Shown here: positions 24,178-33,226 of the stretch, piece by piece | Layout: each line of letters starts with the position of its first letter | Position numbering within the stretch: position 1 is the stretch's first letter | Origin: Pseudomonas syringae | GTDB lineage: Bacteria > Pseudomonadota > Gammaproteobacteria > Pseudomonadales > Pseudomonadaceae | Reading direction: 5' to 3' | Length of the DNA stretch: 64,000 bases | NCBI RefSeq assembly: GCF_001698815.1 | Contig: NZ_LGSI01000001.1 | Location: 1 to 64,000, forward strand | The notes under the pieces: generated by a model | Told to the model about the DNA's origin: nothing | Databases searched by the model: none | The model's input: the letters and a program-made list of their open reading frames with translations, nothing else | Translations under genes and position numbers: made by a program

Positions 24178-26259
24178 TTACTTCTTGGCCACAGCCGCGT
24201 TCAGCCCCAGATAGTCGATCAGGATTCGTCCGGTTTCCGACAAGTAAGCGTCGTCTTCAGGTTTGGTCTTGTCGTCTTCAACCGGCAGCGCGTCTTCGTC
24301 CTCTTTCTTCAACTCCTTGAGCGGCTCTTCACCTTTGGCCTTGCGGCGGGTGTTTTCCAGAGTCAGCTGCTTGGCTTCGATAGAGGCATGTTCGGCGCGA
24401 CGGTCAACTTCATTGAGGCTGACGGATTTCTCGCTCATCAATTTCTTGGCCAGCGCCAGACGGTCTTCGATGAAGACGAACTCGGCATCTTTTGCCGAAC
24501 GGGCTTCATGTCGGGTCTGCAACTGCGCCAGGAATGGCTTGAACGGATCGACCGCCGGCTTGATCGCCGGTTTGATGCTGTCCCAAGGCATGGCTTCAGG
24601 CAGCGCGCTTTCGCCGATTTCCTTGGTATCGATGATCGACGGGTAGGCAATGTCCGGCACGACGCCCTGATGCTGGGTGCTCTGCCCGGAAACCCGGTAG
24701 AACTTGGCCAGAGTCAGTTTCAGCTCGCCATGATTAAGCGGCTGAATGGTCTGTACGGTGCCTTTGCCGAAGGTCTGGCCGCCGATGATCAATGCGCGGT
24801 GGTAGTCCTGCATGGCGCCGGCGAAGATCTCCGAAGCCGAGGCGGACAAGCGGTTGACCAGCAACGCCATCGGGCCTTTGTAGAAGGCACCGGTGTCTTC
24901 ATCTTCCAGCACGTCGACCTTGCCGTCAGCGTTGCGCACCAATACGGTCGGGCCTTTGTCGATGAACAGACTGGTCAGCTCGGTGGCTTCCTGCAACGAG
25001 CCGCCGCCGTTGTTACGCAAGTCCAGAACCACACCGTCGACCTTGTCGGCTTGCAGTTCGGTCAGCAGTTTCTTCACGTCGCGGGTGGTGCTCTTGTATT
25101 CCGGATCGCCAGCACGGTAGGCCTTGAAGTCCAGATAGAACGCCGGAATGTCGATGACGCCCAGTTTGTAGTCGCGACCGTCCTGATTCAGGTGCAGGAT
25201 CGATTTTTTCGCAGCCTGTTCTTCGAGCTTCACCGCTTCGCGAGTGATGGCGACGATTTTGGTGGTCTGGTCATTCGGCGCATTGCTGGCCGGAATCACT
25301 TCCAGGCGCACGATCGAGCCTTTAGGACCACGGATCAGCTTGACCACTTCGTCCAGACGCCAGCCGATCACGTCGACCATCTCTTTGTCGCCCTGAGCGA
25401 CGCCAACGATTTTGTCAGCCGGAGCGACCTGCTTGGTCTTGGCCGCAGGACCTGCCGGCACCAGACGCACGATCTTCACGTTGTCATTGTCGCTCTGCAA
25501 CACGGCGCCGATGCCTTCCAGCGACAGGCTCATGTTGATGTCGAAGTTTTCCGCGCTGTCCGGGGACAGGTAGTTGGTGTGCGGATCGTAGGACATGGCG
25601 AAGGTGTTGATGTAAGCCTGGAACACGTCTTCGCTGCGGGTCTGGGCCAGGCGCGACAGTTGATTCTTGTAGCGCTTGGTCAGGGTTTCCTGAATCTTCG
25701 CCGGGTCTTTGCCGGCGATCTTCAGGCGCAGGACTTCGTCCTTGACGCGTTTGCGCCACAGATCGTCCAGTTCAGCCTGGTTTTTCGCCCATGGGGCGTC
25801 TTTGCGATCAACCAGCAAGCTTTCCTTGGTGGTGAAATCAAGTTTGTCGACGCCCTTGTTCAGCTCTGCCAAGGCGAAATCCAGACGCGACTTGATGCGG
25901 TCCAGGTAGCGCTTGTAGATAGTGAACCCGGCGTTCAGGTCGCCGCTCTTGAGGAAATCGTCGAACTGGGTCTGCCACTTGTCGAATTCGGCGATATCGC
26001 TGGCCAGAAAATAGCTGCGTGCCGGGTCGAGCAGCTTGAGGTAGCTCTCGTAGATGATCACCGAGCGCTTGTCGTCAAGCGGCGGCTTGCTGTAATGGTG
26101 CCGTTTCAGCAGCTCAACCACGTTGAGGCTGGCAATCACTTCGTCGCGATCAGGCTGGAGGTTATCCCAGCTGTTGGCGGCGAAAGAGCTGGCAGACATT
26201 GGCAGAATACTGAGGCCAACGAGCAGGGCGAGGGCGGTGCCTGGGAAAAAATGCTTCAT
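24178..26259 (-). CDS. prc: Tail-specific C-terminal processing protease (Prc/Tsp, AlgO in P. aeruginosa)
   Basis: A 693-residue periplasmic serine protease of family S41. A signal peptide (ends SASSFAA) is followed by an N-terminal domain, a PDZ domain (about 235-330), and the protease core with the Ser-Lys dyad: Ser in SASASEIF (about 473) and Lys in TFGKGTVQ (about 498). A C-terminal DUF3340-type region follows, with the charged stretch EPLKELKKEDEDALPVEDD. Tsp-type proteases degrade proteins with nonpolar C-termini; in P. aeruginosa AlgO acts on the anti-sigma factor MucA and affects alginate. I prefer the ATG at 26259 because it opens the signal peptide; an in-frame ATG at 26292 adds 11 residues. 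It is divergent from the oxidoreductase gene. Confidence 0.95.
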   Translation of the reverse strand: MKHFFPGTALALLVGLSILPMSASSFAANSWDNLQPDRDEVIASLNVVELLKRHHYSKPPLDDKRSVIIYESYLKLLDPARSYFLASDIAEFDKWQTQFDDFLKSGDLNAGFTIYKRYLDRIKSRLDFALAELNKGVDKLDFTTKESLLVDRKDAPWAKNQAELDDLWRKRVKDEVLRLKIAGKDPAKIQETLTKRYKNQLSRLAQTRSEDVFQAYINTFAMSYDPHTNYLSPDSAENFDINMSLSLEGIGAVLQSDNDNVKIVRLVPAGPAAKTKQVAPADKIVGVAQGDKEMVDVIGWRLDEVVKLIRGPKGSIVRLEVIPASNAPNDQTTKIVAITREAVKLEEQAAKKSILHLNQDGRDYKLGVIDIPAFYLDFKAYRAGDPEYKSTTRDVKKLLTELQADKVDGVVLDLRNNGGGSLQEATELTSLFIDKGPTVLVRNADGKVDVLEDEDTGAFYKGPMALLVNRLSASASEIFAGAMQDYHRALIIGGQTFGKGTVQTIQPLNHGELKLTLAKFYRVSGQSTQHQGVVPDIAYPSIIDTKEIGESALPEAMPWDSIKPAIKPAVDPFKPFLAQLQTRHEARSAKDAEFVFIEDRLALAKKLMSEKSVSLNEVDRRAEHASIEAKQLTLENTRRKAKGEEPLKELKKEDEDALPVEDDKTKPEDDAYLSETGRILIDYLGLNAAVAKK

Positions 26260-26399
26260 GCTGATTCGACGCGGGGACAATTGATAACGCATATTAGGCC
26301 GTCTTTGAAGTCGCCGGTCCCGTCGGATCCGGTCGCATAATGCAAAAAGCCCGGGCGTCTATAGCTTCGGGCTCAGTCCAGACTCACTATGGAGGCACC

Positions 26400-27362
26400 G
26401 TGAAAGCATTGCAAGGCGTTGAAGGTCGAGTGGAATGGGTCGAGGCACCGAGTCCGGCCCTTGATGCAGGTCAAGTCCGGATCAAAGTGGCCGCCGCAGG
26501 TTTGAATCGCGCTGATTTATTGCAGCGCGCGGGCCTGTATCCGCCGCCGCCGGGGGCCAGTGAATTTCTCGGCATGGAATGTTCCGGGGTGATTGCCGAA
26601 GTCGGTCCGGGTTCTGCGTGGCAGGTTGGCGACCGGGTTTGCGCGCTGTTGGCCGGTGGTGCCATGGCTGAAGAAGTGGTTGCCGATGCGCGTCACGTGT
26701 TGCCTGTACCCGAAGGCATATCGCTGCACGAGGCTGCGGGAATCCCCGAGGTTTACGCCACTGCCTGGCTGAATCTGTTCCAGCTGGCGGCACTCAAACC
26801 GGGCGAAAAAGTTTTGCTGCACGCCGGGGCAAGTGGAGTTGGTTCAGCGGGCATTCAGCTTTGCAAGGCGTTCGGCAACCCGGTCTGGGTCAGCGTCGGA
26901 TCGGCCGAGCGTCTGGCGTACTGCATCGAATTGGGCGCCCAGGGCGGTGTCGTGCGCAGCGAAAGCATCGACAGCCTGAAAGACTTCGCACCGTTCGACG
27001 TGATTCTCGATCCGGTCGGCGCCAACTATGCGGCGCTGAATGTGAAGCTGCTGAACGTCGATGGTCGCTGGGTGTTGATCGGCTTGATGGGCGGCCGCGA
27101 AGCGCAGCTGGATCTGGCTCAGGTATTGGGCAAGCGCATCCAGTTGCTGGGTTCGACCCTGCGCAGTCGCGACGACCAGTTCAAGGCCGACTTGCTGCTC
27201 GACCTGGCGCACAATGTCTGGCCGCTGTTCACCGAAGGCCGCCTCAAACCGCAGCTGGCCCGCAGCTTCCCGATCAACGACGCCGAAGCGGCGTTCGCCG
27301 AACTGGCTACCAATCAGGTTTCCGGGAAAGTGGTGTTGGTGATTGATGAAAGTTTGGTGTGA
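26400..27362 (+). CDS. Zinc-independent NAD(P)H quinone oxidoreductase (MDR superfamily)
   Basis: A 320-residue cytoplasmic oxidoreductase. It has a GroES-like domain (GLNRADLLQRAGLYPPPPG) and a Rossmann nucleotide-binding domain (HAGASGVGSAGIQLC). It resembles quinone oxidoreductases of the PIG3 type, and the zinc ligands of alcohol dehydrogenases are absent. I chose a GTG start at 26400 because GGAGG precedes it, and homology begins at KALQGVEG. An in-frame ATG at 26340 would put the prc promoter region into the protein. The spacing between GGAGG and the GTG is short (four bases). Confidence 0.88.
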   Translation: MKALQGVEGRVEWVEAPSPALDAGQVRIKVAAAGLNRADLLQRAGLYPPPPGASEFLGMECSGVIAEVGPGSAWQVGDRVCALLAGGAMAEEVVADARHVLPVPEGISLHEAAGIPEVYATAWLNLFQLAALKPGEKVLLHAGASGVGSAGIQLCKAFGNPVWVSVGSAERLAYCIELGAQGGVVRSESIDSLKDFAPFDVILDPVGANYAALNVKLLNVDGRWVLIGLMGGREAQLDLAQVLGKRIQLLGSTLRSRDDQFKADLLLDLAHNVWPLFTEGRLKPQLARSFPINDAEAAFAELATNQVSGKVVLVIDESLV

Positions 27363-27370
27363 CCTGACCT

Positions 27371-27459
27371 GTTGGAGCGAGGCTTGCCCGCGAAAGCGGA
27401 GTGTCAGCAAACAATCATTTGACTGACAGACTGCATTCGCGGGCAAGCCTCGCTCCAAC
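27371..27459. repeat. REPIN
   Basis: A perfect pair of inverted 24-base arms (27371-27394 and 27436-27459), starting GTTGGAGCGAGGCTTGCCCG, around a 41-base spacer. It lies between convergent genes, where it could also act as a terminator. Confidence 0.92.
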
Positions 27460-27464
27460 GGTTC

Positions 27465-28118
27465 TCACTTCCAGTGATGCACCGGCCAACCGGCCTTCTG
27501 AGCATGTTCCAGCAAGGTCGGGTCCGGGTTGACCACATGCGGATGATCGACCTTGAGCAGCAGGGCCAGATCATTGCGTGAGTCGGAATAGAAGCTCGCG
27601 CCTTCGAGGTTTTCGCCTTCGGTGTCCAGCCATTCCATGAGCCGGGTCACCTTGCCTTCGCGATACGTCAGAGTGCCAACGGTCCTGCCGCTGTAAACCC
27701 CGTGCTGCACCTCCAGTTCAATCGCCAGCACTTCGTCGATACCGATGCGCTCGGCAATCGGCTTGACCAGATGCACGCCCGACGCCGAGATCACCAGAAT
27801 TCGGTCGCCGGCCGCACGGTGTTCGGCGATGCATTTGGTGGCGTCACTGAAAATGATCGGCTCGATAAAGTCCTCGACCCACGGGCCGACCAGATGATCG
27901 ACTTCTTCCGGGGACCGGCCAAGCATCGGCTCCAGGCTGAACGCCATGTAGTCTTCCATCGCCAGCTTGCCTTCGCTGTAGGCGTGCATCAGCTCGTGAT
28001 CGCGCTTGAGGAACGACTCGGGATCGACCCAGCCGAGGCGGCCCATCTGCTCGCTCCATAAACTGGCGCAGTCGCCGGCGATCAAGGTTTCGTCCAGGTC
28101 AAAAATTGCTAAAGCCAT
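27465..28118 (-). CDS. HAD-superfamily phosphatase, SerB/HAD-IB type
   Basis: A 217-residue cytoplasmic hydrolase. Motif I is FDLDETLIAGD (nucleophile Asp 7, acid Asp 9), motif II is ISASG, motif III is a Lys in the REGKVTRL region, and motif IV is YSDSRNDL. This is the HAD-IB subfamily pattern that includes phosphoserine phosphatase and CicA-like proteins. The substrate cannot be told. It reads in the same direction as the ABC importer operon upstream but is separated from it by a REPIN, so co-transcription is uncertain. If it does belong to that operon, it would add a second phosphatase to the system. Confidence 0.88.
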   Translation of the reverse strand: MALAIFDLDETLIAGDCASLWSEQMGRLGWVDPESFLKRDHELMHAYSEGKLAMEDYMAFSLEPMLGRSPEEVDHLVGPWVEDFIEPIIFSDATKCIAEHRAAGDRILVISASGVHLVKPIAERIGIDEVLAIELEVQHGVYSGRTVGTLTYREGKVTRLMEWLDTEGENLEGASFYSDSRNDLALLLKVDHPHVVNPDPTLLEHAQKAGWPVHHWK

Positions 28119-28148
28119 TACCCACGGTCCTCAAAATTACTCGATCTC

Positions 28149-28239
28149 GTTGGAGCGAAGCTTGCTCGCGAAGACAATCTCCAGGTTCGAAAATTGCTTC
28201 GGTTGTACCGACCCCTTCGCGGGCAAGCCTCGCTCCAAC
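28149..28239. repeat. REPIN
   Basis: The left arm, starting GTTGGAGCGAAGCTTGCTCG (two changes from the usual arm), pairs with an inverted standard arm at 28216-28239. It lies between the ABC ATPase and the HAD phosphatase genes. Confidence 0.88.
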
Positions 28240-28255
28240 AGTTTTGCGTCGGCGA

Positions 28256-29245
28256 TCATGCGACTTCACAGAGCGCCGACGCATCGATGCTTAACGTCAC
28301 ACGTCGGCCATTGGGATGCAAATCGTCCGCCGAGCGGTTGAGTACGTCTACCACCAATTCCACGCCGCGCGCTTCGACCCGATAACGAATCACGTTGCCC
28401 AGCAAGCTGTGGCTGCGCACTTCGCCTTCCAGGGAACCGGTCAGGCTCAGCTGAATGGCTTCCGGGCGAATGGCAATGCGGCTGTTGATCGGGCGCTGCA
28501 TCAGGCGGCTGGCTTCATCGGCTTCGAGCAGGTTGTAGTTGCCGATGAAACCTGCGGCAAACGCATCGACCGGCGCAGTGTAAAGGGTTTCGGCGTCGCC
28601 GCTTTGCACGATGCGGCCCTGGTTCATCAGGAAGATGCGGTCCGACATGGTCAGCGCTTCTTCCTGATCGTGAGTCACAAAAATCGTCGTCAGGCCCAAT
28701 TCTCGCTGAATCGCGCGGATCTGTTCGCGCAGGTGTTTACGAATCCGAGCATCCAGCGCCGAAAGCGGTTCGTCGAGCAGCAACAGGCGCGGACGGGTGA
28801 CCAGCGAACGCGCCAGGGCCACACGCTGGCACTGACCGCCGGACATCTGATGCGGATAGCGGCTGGCCAGCTCGGTCAGCTCCACCAGTTTCAGCACTTC
28901 GGCGACGCGCTTGTGGGTGTCGTCGGCGTTGACCTTCTGCATGCGCAGGCCAAACGCGACGTTTTGCTCCACGGTCATGTTCGGGAACAGCGCATAGCTC
29001 TGGAACACCATGCCGATATTGCGCTTCGGCGGCGTGACGGGTACCAGGTCGACACCATCGAGCAGGATTTGCCCTTTGTTGACCGAGGTCAGGCCGGCGA
29101 TGCAGCGCAGCAAGGTCGATTTGCCACATCCGGACGGGCCGAGCAGGGTGACAAACTCACCGCGTTCGATCGTGCAATTGATGTCGCTGAAGACCGCTGT
29201 GCTGCCATAGGTTTTTTGCAGATTTTCGACACTGACAAAACTCAT
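28256..29245 (-). CDS. ABC importer ATPase (PotA/FbpC/PhnT-like)
   Basis: A 329-residue ATPase that powers the importer encoded upstream. Walker A is GPSGCGKST, the signature is MSGGQCQRVALARSL, Walker B is LLLLDEPLSALD, and the switch His is in VTHDQEEAL. The C-terminal 90 residues form a TOBE-like regulatory domain (IRPEAIQLSL). The signature has QCQR where most relatives have QQQR. It follows the permease gene with one base between, so it belongs to the same operon. Confidence 0.93.
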   Translation of the reverse strand: MSFVSVENLQKTYGSTAVFSDINCTIERGEFVTLLGPSGCGKSTLLRCIAGLTSVNKGQILLDGVDLVPVTPPKRNIGMVFQSYALFPNMTVEQNVAFGLRMQKVNADDTHKRVAEVLKLVELTELASRYPHQMSGGQCQRVALARSLVTRPRLLLLDEPLSALDARIRKHLREQIRAIQRELGLTTIFVTHDQEEALTMSDRIFLMNQGRIVQSGDAETLYTAPVDAFAAGFIGNYNLLEADEASRLMQRPINSRIAIRPEAIQLSLTGSLEGEVRSHSLLGNVIRYRVEARGVELVVDVLNRSADDLHPNGRRVTLSIDASALCEVA

Positions 29246-29246
29246 A

Positions 29247-30044
29247 TCAGTTCTTGTCCTTATTCAGTCGGTTGGCAGCCCAGGTCAGCAGCAGCACGAA
29301 GAGGAAGTAGGAAACCACCAGCGCACTGTTGAAGTGCCCGCTGCTGTTGCGCATGTTGTTCAGGTACACCTGCAAGGTTTCGTAGCGGGTGCCGACCAGC
29401 AGGTTGGCGAACACGAATTCGCCGAACAGGAAGGAAAACGACAGCAGCAGCGCGACCATCAAGCCTTTGCGCAAATTGGGCAGCACCACCAGAAACGCTG
29501 CCTGCCAGGTATTGGCGCCCAGCAGCTGGGCGGCATCCATCAGGTCGGTCAGGTTGATGGCCTGCAGGTTGTTGGTGATGGCGCGGTACATGAACGGCAG
29601 TGCGACGGTGAAGTAGCAGCCGATCAGAATCCACGGCGTGCCGACCATCGCCATCGGCCCCGAGCCGTACAGCTGCAGCAAACCCACCGATGACACCACT
29701 GGCGGCACGGCGAAGGGCAGCAGGATCAGGATGTTCATCAGGCTGTCCAGGCGCGGAAAGTGGTAATGCACCACAAACAGCAGCGGCAGGATCAGCACCA
29801 CGGACAGGATCAGCGCGCCGACACAGACCAATAGCGACTGGCCGAAAGCGGTGAGGAAGCGCGGGTCACTCCACAGCGCGATGTACCACTTGAAGGTCAG
29901 GCCGCTGGGCAGAATAGTCGCCGACCAACTGGTCGCCACCGAATACAGCAGCGTGCCAGCCAACGGCAGCAGCAGGATGAAGAACAGCGCATAGACCACG
30001 AACCGGTGGTAAAGCCTGGCGGGACCTCGTTCAACGCGAGACAT
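29247..30044 (-). CDS. ABC importer permease, second subunit (PhnV/PotC-like)
   Basis: A 265-residue inner-membrane permease with about six transmembrane segments. The coupling motif for the ATPase is LMDAAQLLGANTWQAAFLVVLP, matching the EAA loop of binding-protein-dependent permeases. It starts at an ATG with GAGGAG upstream, inside the end of the previous permease gene (14-base overlap), and ends one base before the ATPase gene. It should pair with the next permease as a heterodimer. Confidence 0.92.
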   Translation of the reverse strand: MSRVERGPARLYHRFVVYALFFILLLPLAGTLLYSVATSWSATILPSGLTFKWYIALWSDPRFLTAFGQSLLVCVGALILSVVLILPLLFVVHYHFPRLDSLMNILILLPFAVPPVVSSVGLLQLYGSGPMAMVGTPWILIGCYFTVALPFMYRAITNNLQAINLTDLMDAAQLLGANTWQAAFLVVLPNLRKGLMVALLLSFSFLFGEFVFANLLVGTRYETLQVYLNNMRNSSGHFNSALVVSYFLFVLLLTWAANRLNKDKN

Positions 30045-30873
30045 GGTAGCTCCTCTTCAGCAACCACTGATGGACGACCGTGACCAGCGTCATCAGGCCG
30101 ACCAGAATCATCGCCAGCGCGCTGGCCATGTTCGGATCAAGGGTGATGTCGCCGGCCACCATGGCTGCGATACGAATCGGCAGCACGTTGAAGTTGCCGG
30201 TGGTCAGCGCGTAAACGGTGGCGTAAGCCCCTAGCGCATTGGCCAGCAGAATCACGAAGGTGCCCAGCAGCGCAGGCGTCAGCACGGGCAAGCCGATGTA
30301 GCGCCAGAACTGAAAGCTGCTGGCGCCGAGCAGCGACGCCGACTCGCGCCAGTCTTCGCGCAAGGCATCGAACGCCGGGTAGAGCAGCAGCACGCCCAGG
30401 GGAATCTGGAAGTAGGTGTAGAGAATGATCAGCCCGGTCTTCGAATACAGATTGAAGTCGTCGATGATCCCGGCCTGTTTGAGGATCAACGTCAGCGCGC
30501 CGTTGAAGCCCAACAGAATGATGAAGGCGAACGCCAGCGGCACCCCGGAAAAGTTGCTGGTCATGTTGGCGAAGGCGTTGACGAAGTCCCGCAGCCGCGA
30601 GTCCACCTTGCGCAGCGAATAACTGCCAAGCACCGCAATCACGATGCCGAACAGGCTCGACCAGAAGCTGATCTCCAGGCTGTACTGCATCGCTTGCCGA
30701 TAGAACCGCGAGTTGAACGCCGTGATGAAGTTCTCGATTCCCCAACCGGCATCGGAATGCAGGCTGTTGATCGCTACCCACACCAGCGGCGCGATCTGAA
30801 AGATGATGAAGAAGATGGCGAAGGGCACCAGACACAGCAGCCCCAACCATTTGCCTCGGGTGAGTGTGCTCAA
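30031..30873 (-). CDS. ABC importer permease, first subunit (PhnU/PotB-like), TTG start
   Basis: A 280-residue inner-membrane permease with about six transmembrane segments and an EAA loop (ESASLLGASSFQFWRYIGLP). I place the start at a TTG (30873) whose last two bases lie in the TGA stop of the upstream phosphatase gene (TTGA overlap). It has GGGAGA six bases upstream and homology begins there (LSTLTRGKWLG). Upstream ATG codons in the same frame lie inside the phosphatase gene and give an unnatural Arg-rich leader. The overlap couples its translation to the phosphatase. Confidence 0.88.
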   Translation of the reverse strand: MSTLTRGKWLGLLCLVPFAIFFIIFQIAPLVWVAINSLHSDAGWGIENFITAFNSRFYRQAMQYSLEISFWSSLFGIVIAVLGSYSLRKVDSRLRDFVNAFANMTSNFSGVPLAFAFIILLGFNGALTLILKQAGIIDDFNLYSKTGLIILYTYFQIPLGVLLLYPAFDALREDWRESASLLGASSFQFWRYIGLPVLTPALLGTFVILLANALGAYATVYALTTGNFNVLPIRIAAMVAGDITLDPNMASALAMILVGLMTLVTVVHQWLLKRSYHVSR

Positions 30874-31676
30874 TTGAATATCTCCCGGCAGACCGGTTTG
30901 TCGTGGGGCACGCCGAGCAGCTCGCAGACAATGCCGCACAGGTCGGTTTGCTTGGGCGCGGCATTGGCATCGAGGCTGAAGGCATCGCCGAGCACGAACA
31001 GCGGCACTTCGCGCTCTTCCGGCAGCAGGCCGTTGTGCGAGCGGTCGTTGTTCATGCCGTGGTCGGCGGTCACCAGCACTTGATAACCCGCGTCGAGCCA
31101 ACGTTGCAGGTAATCGGCCAGCACGATATCGGCGCTGCGTGCGCTGTTGCGGTACTGCGCGGAGTCGAGGCCGTGCTTGTGCCCGGCGTCGTCGATGTTC
31201 ATGGGGTGAATCAACAGAAAGTTCGGCGCATGTCTGACGCGCAGGCTTTCCGCGTCGGCGAACAGGTGCGAATCCGGGTAATGGTCTGCGTAATAAAAGT
31301 GCCCGTGCTGGATCGGCAGTTCCAGGTCATCGGTATGCCGGTCGCGGGCGGCGTCGAACGGGGTCCGGTTATACAACTCGCTGACCCAGTGATAGGCCGC
31401 GGCCGCCGTGGTCAAGCCAGCGGCTGTCGCGTAATGAAACACACTGCGCTGGTTGGACAGACGTGAAACCTGGTTATGCACGATGCCGCTGTCGATGGGC
31501 GCGACGCCGGTCAGGATGCATTCGTACAGCGGACGGGAAAGTGCCGGCAGCTCGCATTCCAGTTTGTACAGGGCGGCCCGGCCAGCATTGCTGTAGGCCT
31601 GCAAATGCCCCATCGCATGCCGGGCCACCGCGTAGTTCAAGCCATCAAGCACGATCAGGATGACGTTGTGTTTCAT
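30870..31676 (-). CDS. Alkaline-phosphatase-superfamily phosphodiesterase or phosphohydrolase
   Basis: A 268-residue metal-dependent hydrolase without a signal peptide, so cytoplasmic. The first metal Asp is in LIVLDGLNYA, and the likely nucleophile is the Ser of LPALSRPLYE. The other metal ligands are in NIDDAGHKHG and VTADHGMNND. The fold includes nucleotide pyrophosphatases, phosphopentomutase-like enzymes and phosphonoacetate hydrolase. It sits between the binding-protein gene and the permeases of one operon. It may cleave the imported compound, which would then be a phosphonate or phosphate ester. Substrate unproven. Confidence 0.82.
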   Translation of the reverse strand: MKHNVILIVLDGLNYAVARHAMGHLQAYSNAGRAALYKLECELPALSRPLYECILTGVAPIDSGIVHNQVSRLSNQRSVFHYATAAGLTTAAAAYHWVSELYNRTPFDAARDRHTDDLELPIQHGHFYYADHYPDSHLFADAESLRVRHAPNFLLIHPMNIDDAGHKHGLDSAQYRNSARSADIVLADYLQRWLDAGYQVLVTADHGMNNDRSHNGLLPEEREVPLFVLGDAFSLDANAAPKQTDLCGIVCELLGVPHDKPVCREIFN

Positions 31677-31708
31677 GAGCCAGCGCTCCGGCGGAATTCA
31701 TACAAGAC

Positions 31709-31735
31709 AGGCGAGACAGTGAGCCTGTCTCGCCT
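31709..31735 (-). terminator. Intercistronic hairpin downstream of the binding-protein gene
   Basis: An 11-pair inverted repeat (AGGCGAGACAG arms, five-base loop) lies between the binding-protein gene and the rest of the operon, without a strong T tail. Hairpins here commonly stabilise the upstream message or let only part of transcription through, giving more binding protein than permease. Confidence 0.6.
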
Positions 31736-31799
31736 TCTGTTGCGTGTGTTGCAAACGTTGCGTGAGCGGCGTGGCTTCATCCCTGAAGCCGATTGCGGA

Positions 31800-32867
31800 T
31801 TACTGCATTTCGACGATGACTTGCTCGTTCCACAGTTGCGGCAGCTTCTTGGAAGTCGCTTCCCATGCGGCAGCGCTCTTGATCGGCGTTACGCCCTTGT
31901 ACTGCTCGTTCGGCAGCAGTTGCTTCTGCACGTCTTCCGGCAGTTTCAGGTGCTCGGCACGAATCGGACGCGCGTTACCACGGGCCAGGTTGGTCTGGCC
32001 GGCGTCGCTGAAGATGTATTCACGGGCCAGTTTGGCCGCGTTCGGGTGCTTGGCGTATTTGTTGATGATGGTGGTATAGCCGGAAATCACCGATCCGTCA
32101 GATGGAATCAGCACAACGTAGTCGTCCGGGTTGGTCATTTTGGCTTTATAGCTCAGGCCGTTGAAGTCCCAAACGATACCGACTTCGACTTCGCCTTTTT
32201 CCATGCTCTGGATAGTCGGGTTATTGATGCCCAAGCGTTTTTGCTTGGCCAGCTCGGTGAACAGTTGCAGGCCCGGAGTGATGTTGCTTTCGTCGCCTTT
32301 CATGGAGATCGCGGCTGCCAGCACGCCGTTGGCAGCCTGGGCTGCGGTGCTGACGTCGCCGATGGTGACTTTGTATTTACCGTCTTTCAGATCAGCCCAC
32401 TTGGTTGGGACTTCGGAACCGTGCAGCAGCTTTTTGTTGACGATAAATGCGATGGTGCCGGTGTAGGCCAGCGCCCAGTGACCCTCTTTATCCTTGGCCC
32501 AGTCCGGGACCTGATCCCAGGTGCTTGGCTTGTAGGGTTGCGTAACACCCTTGGCAGTGGCGATGGGGCCAAAGGCCGCGCCGACGTCACCGATGTCGGC
32601 ACTGGCGTTGTCTTTTTCCGCGTCGAACTTGGCCACTTCCTGGGCCGAGCTCATGTCGGTGTCCATGTGCTTCAGGCCGTATTTGGTTTGCAGGTCTGCC
32701 CAGGTGCCTTTCCAGTTCGCCCAGTCATCAGGCATGCCGACGCTGTTCACTGCACCTTCCGCCTTGGCGGCGGCTTCGAGGGTCTTGAGGTCAACGTCCG
32801 CAGCCATGGCGGCGGAGCTAAAAGCAATAGCGGAACCGAGGAGTGATGCCAGCAAAAGGTGTTTCAT
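31800..32867 (-). CDS. ABC importer periplasmic binding protein (AepX/FbpA-like class)
   Basis: A 355-residue secreted protein. The signal peptide ends SSAAMAAD, and the rest is a two-lobe binding protein of the iron(III)/spermidine/phosphonate class (IGDVGAAFGPIATAKG, VGIVWDFNGLSYKA, INKYAKHPNAAKLA). I chose the ATG at 32867 because AAGGAG lies seven bases upstream. It is the first gene of a leftward operon with the phosphatase, two permeases and the ATPase, and is divergent from a GntR/UTRA regulator. The ligand is not determined by sequence; the phosphatase and the PhnF-like operator point to an organophosphorus compound such as 2-aminoethylphosphonate. Confidence 0.9.
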   Translation of the reverse strand: MKHLLLASLLGSAIAFSSAAMAADVDLKTLEAAAKAEGAVNSVGMPDDWANWKGTWADLQTKYGLKHMDTDMSSAQEVAKFDAEKDNASADIGDVGAAFGPIATAKGVTQPYKPSTWDQVPDWAKDKEGHWALAYTGTIAFIVNKKLLHGSEVPTKWADLKDGKYKVTIGDVSTAAQAANGVLAAAISMKGDESNITPGLQLFTELAKQKRLGINNPTIQSMEKGEVEVGIVWDFNGLSYKAKMTNPDDYVVLIPSDGSVISGYTTIINKYAKHPNAAKLAREYIFSDAGQTNLARGNARPIRAEHLKLPEDVQKQLLPNEQYKGVTPIKSAAAWEATSKKLPQLWNEQVIVEMQ

Positions 32868-32923
32868 TCGAAGCTCCTTGTGCACTTCTTCAAGATTTTT
32901 AGAAGTGATCGTTGCGGGTGGGT

Positions 32924-32935
32924 TGGTCTAGGTCA
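32924..32935. promoter_or_regulatory. Candidate GntR/PhnF-type operator near the binding-protein gene
   Basis: TGGTCTAGGTCA differs at two positions from the perfect palindrome TGGTCTAGACCA. PhnF of Mycobacterium smegmatis binds TGGTATAGACCA. It lies 57 bases upstream of the binding-protein start. Confidence 0.5.
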
Positions 32936-33201
32936 GCAATACCTGAGCCAAGTTAGGCTCGTTCAATGACATTTTCATGTCGGCATGGCTTTTTGGTGGC
33001 TTCGTCCCGAGGCGAGACGCAGGCCGTCGCGTAAGCGTAGACCATGGGCAAATGGTTGATCTGCAAGGGCTAAGCGTTTTTAGAAAGCTGGCTTGGCATG
33101 GTTTGTGATGCGCCTTGTCACTCAATAGTCATCTACGCTCCATAGGCTGTTCGCACGCATCGTGCGGTGCGCCCCGAGCAGCCGGTGCCCCGAAATGGCG
33201 C

Positions 33202-33213
33202 TGGTCTAGTCCA
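33202..33213. promoter_or_regulatory. Candidate GntR/PhnF-type operator near the regulator gene
   Basis: TGGTCTAGTCCA differs at one position from TGGTCTAGACCA. It lies 14 bases before the start of the regulator gene, a place suited to autorepression. No gene is visible in the remainder of 32868-33226. Confidence 0.55.
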
Positions 33214-33226
33214 GATAGGTAACTTG

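Noticed and set aside
24058..26340. A 760-codon frame opposite prc
   Set aside because: It is the shadow of the Prc gene, whose protease motifs are clear, and it has no start signals or family features.
26345..26375. Short GCCCG/CGGGC inverted repeat between prc and the oxidoreductase gene
   Set aside because: The stem is short, the genes diverge here, and there is no T run, so it is not a terminator.
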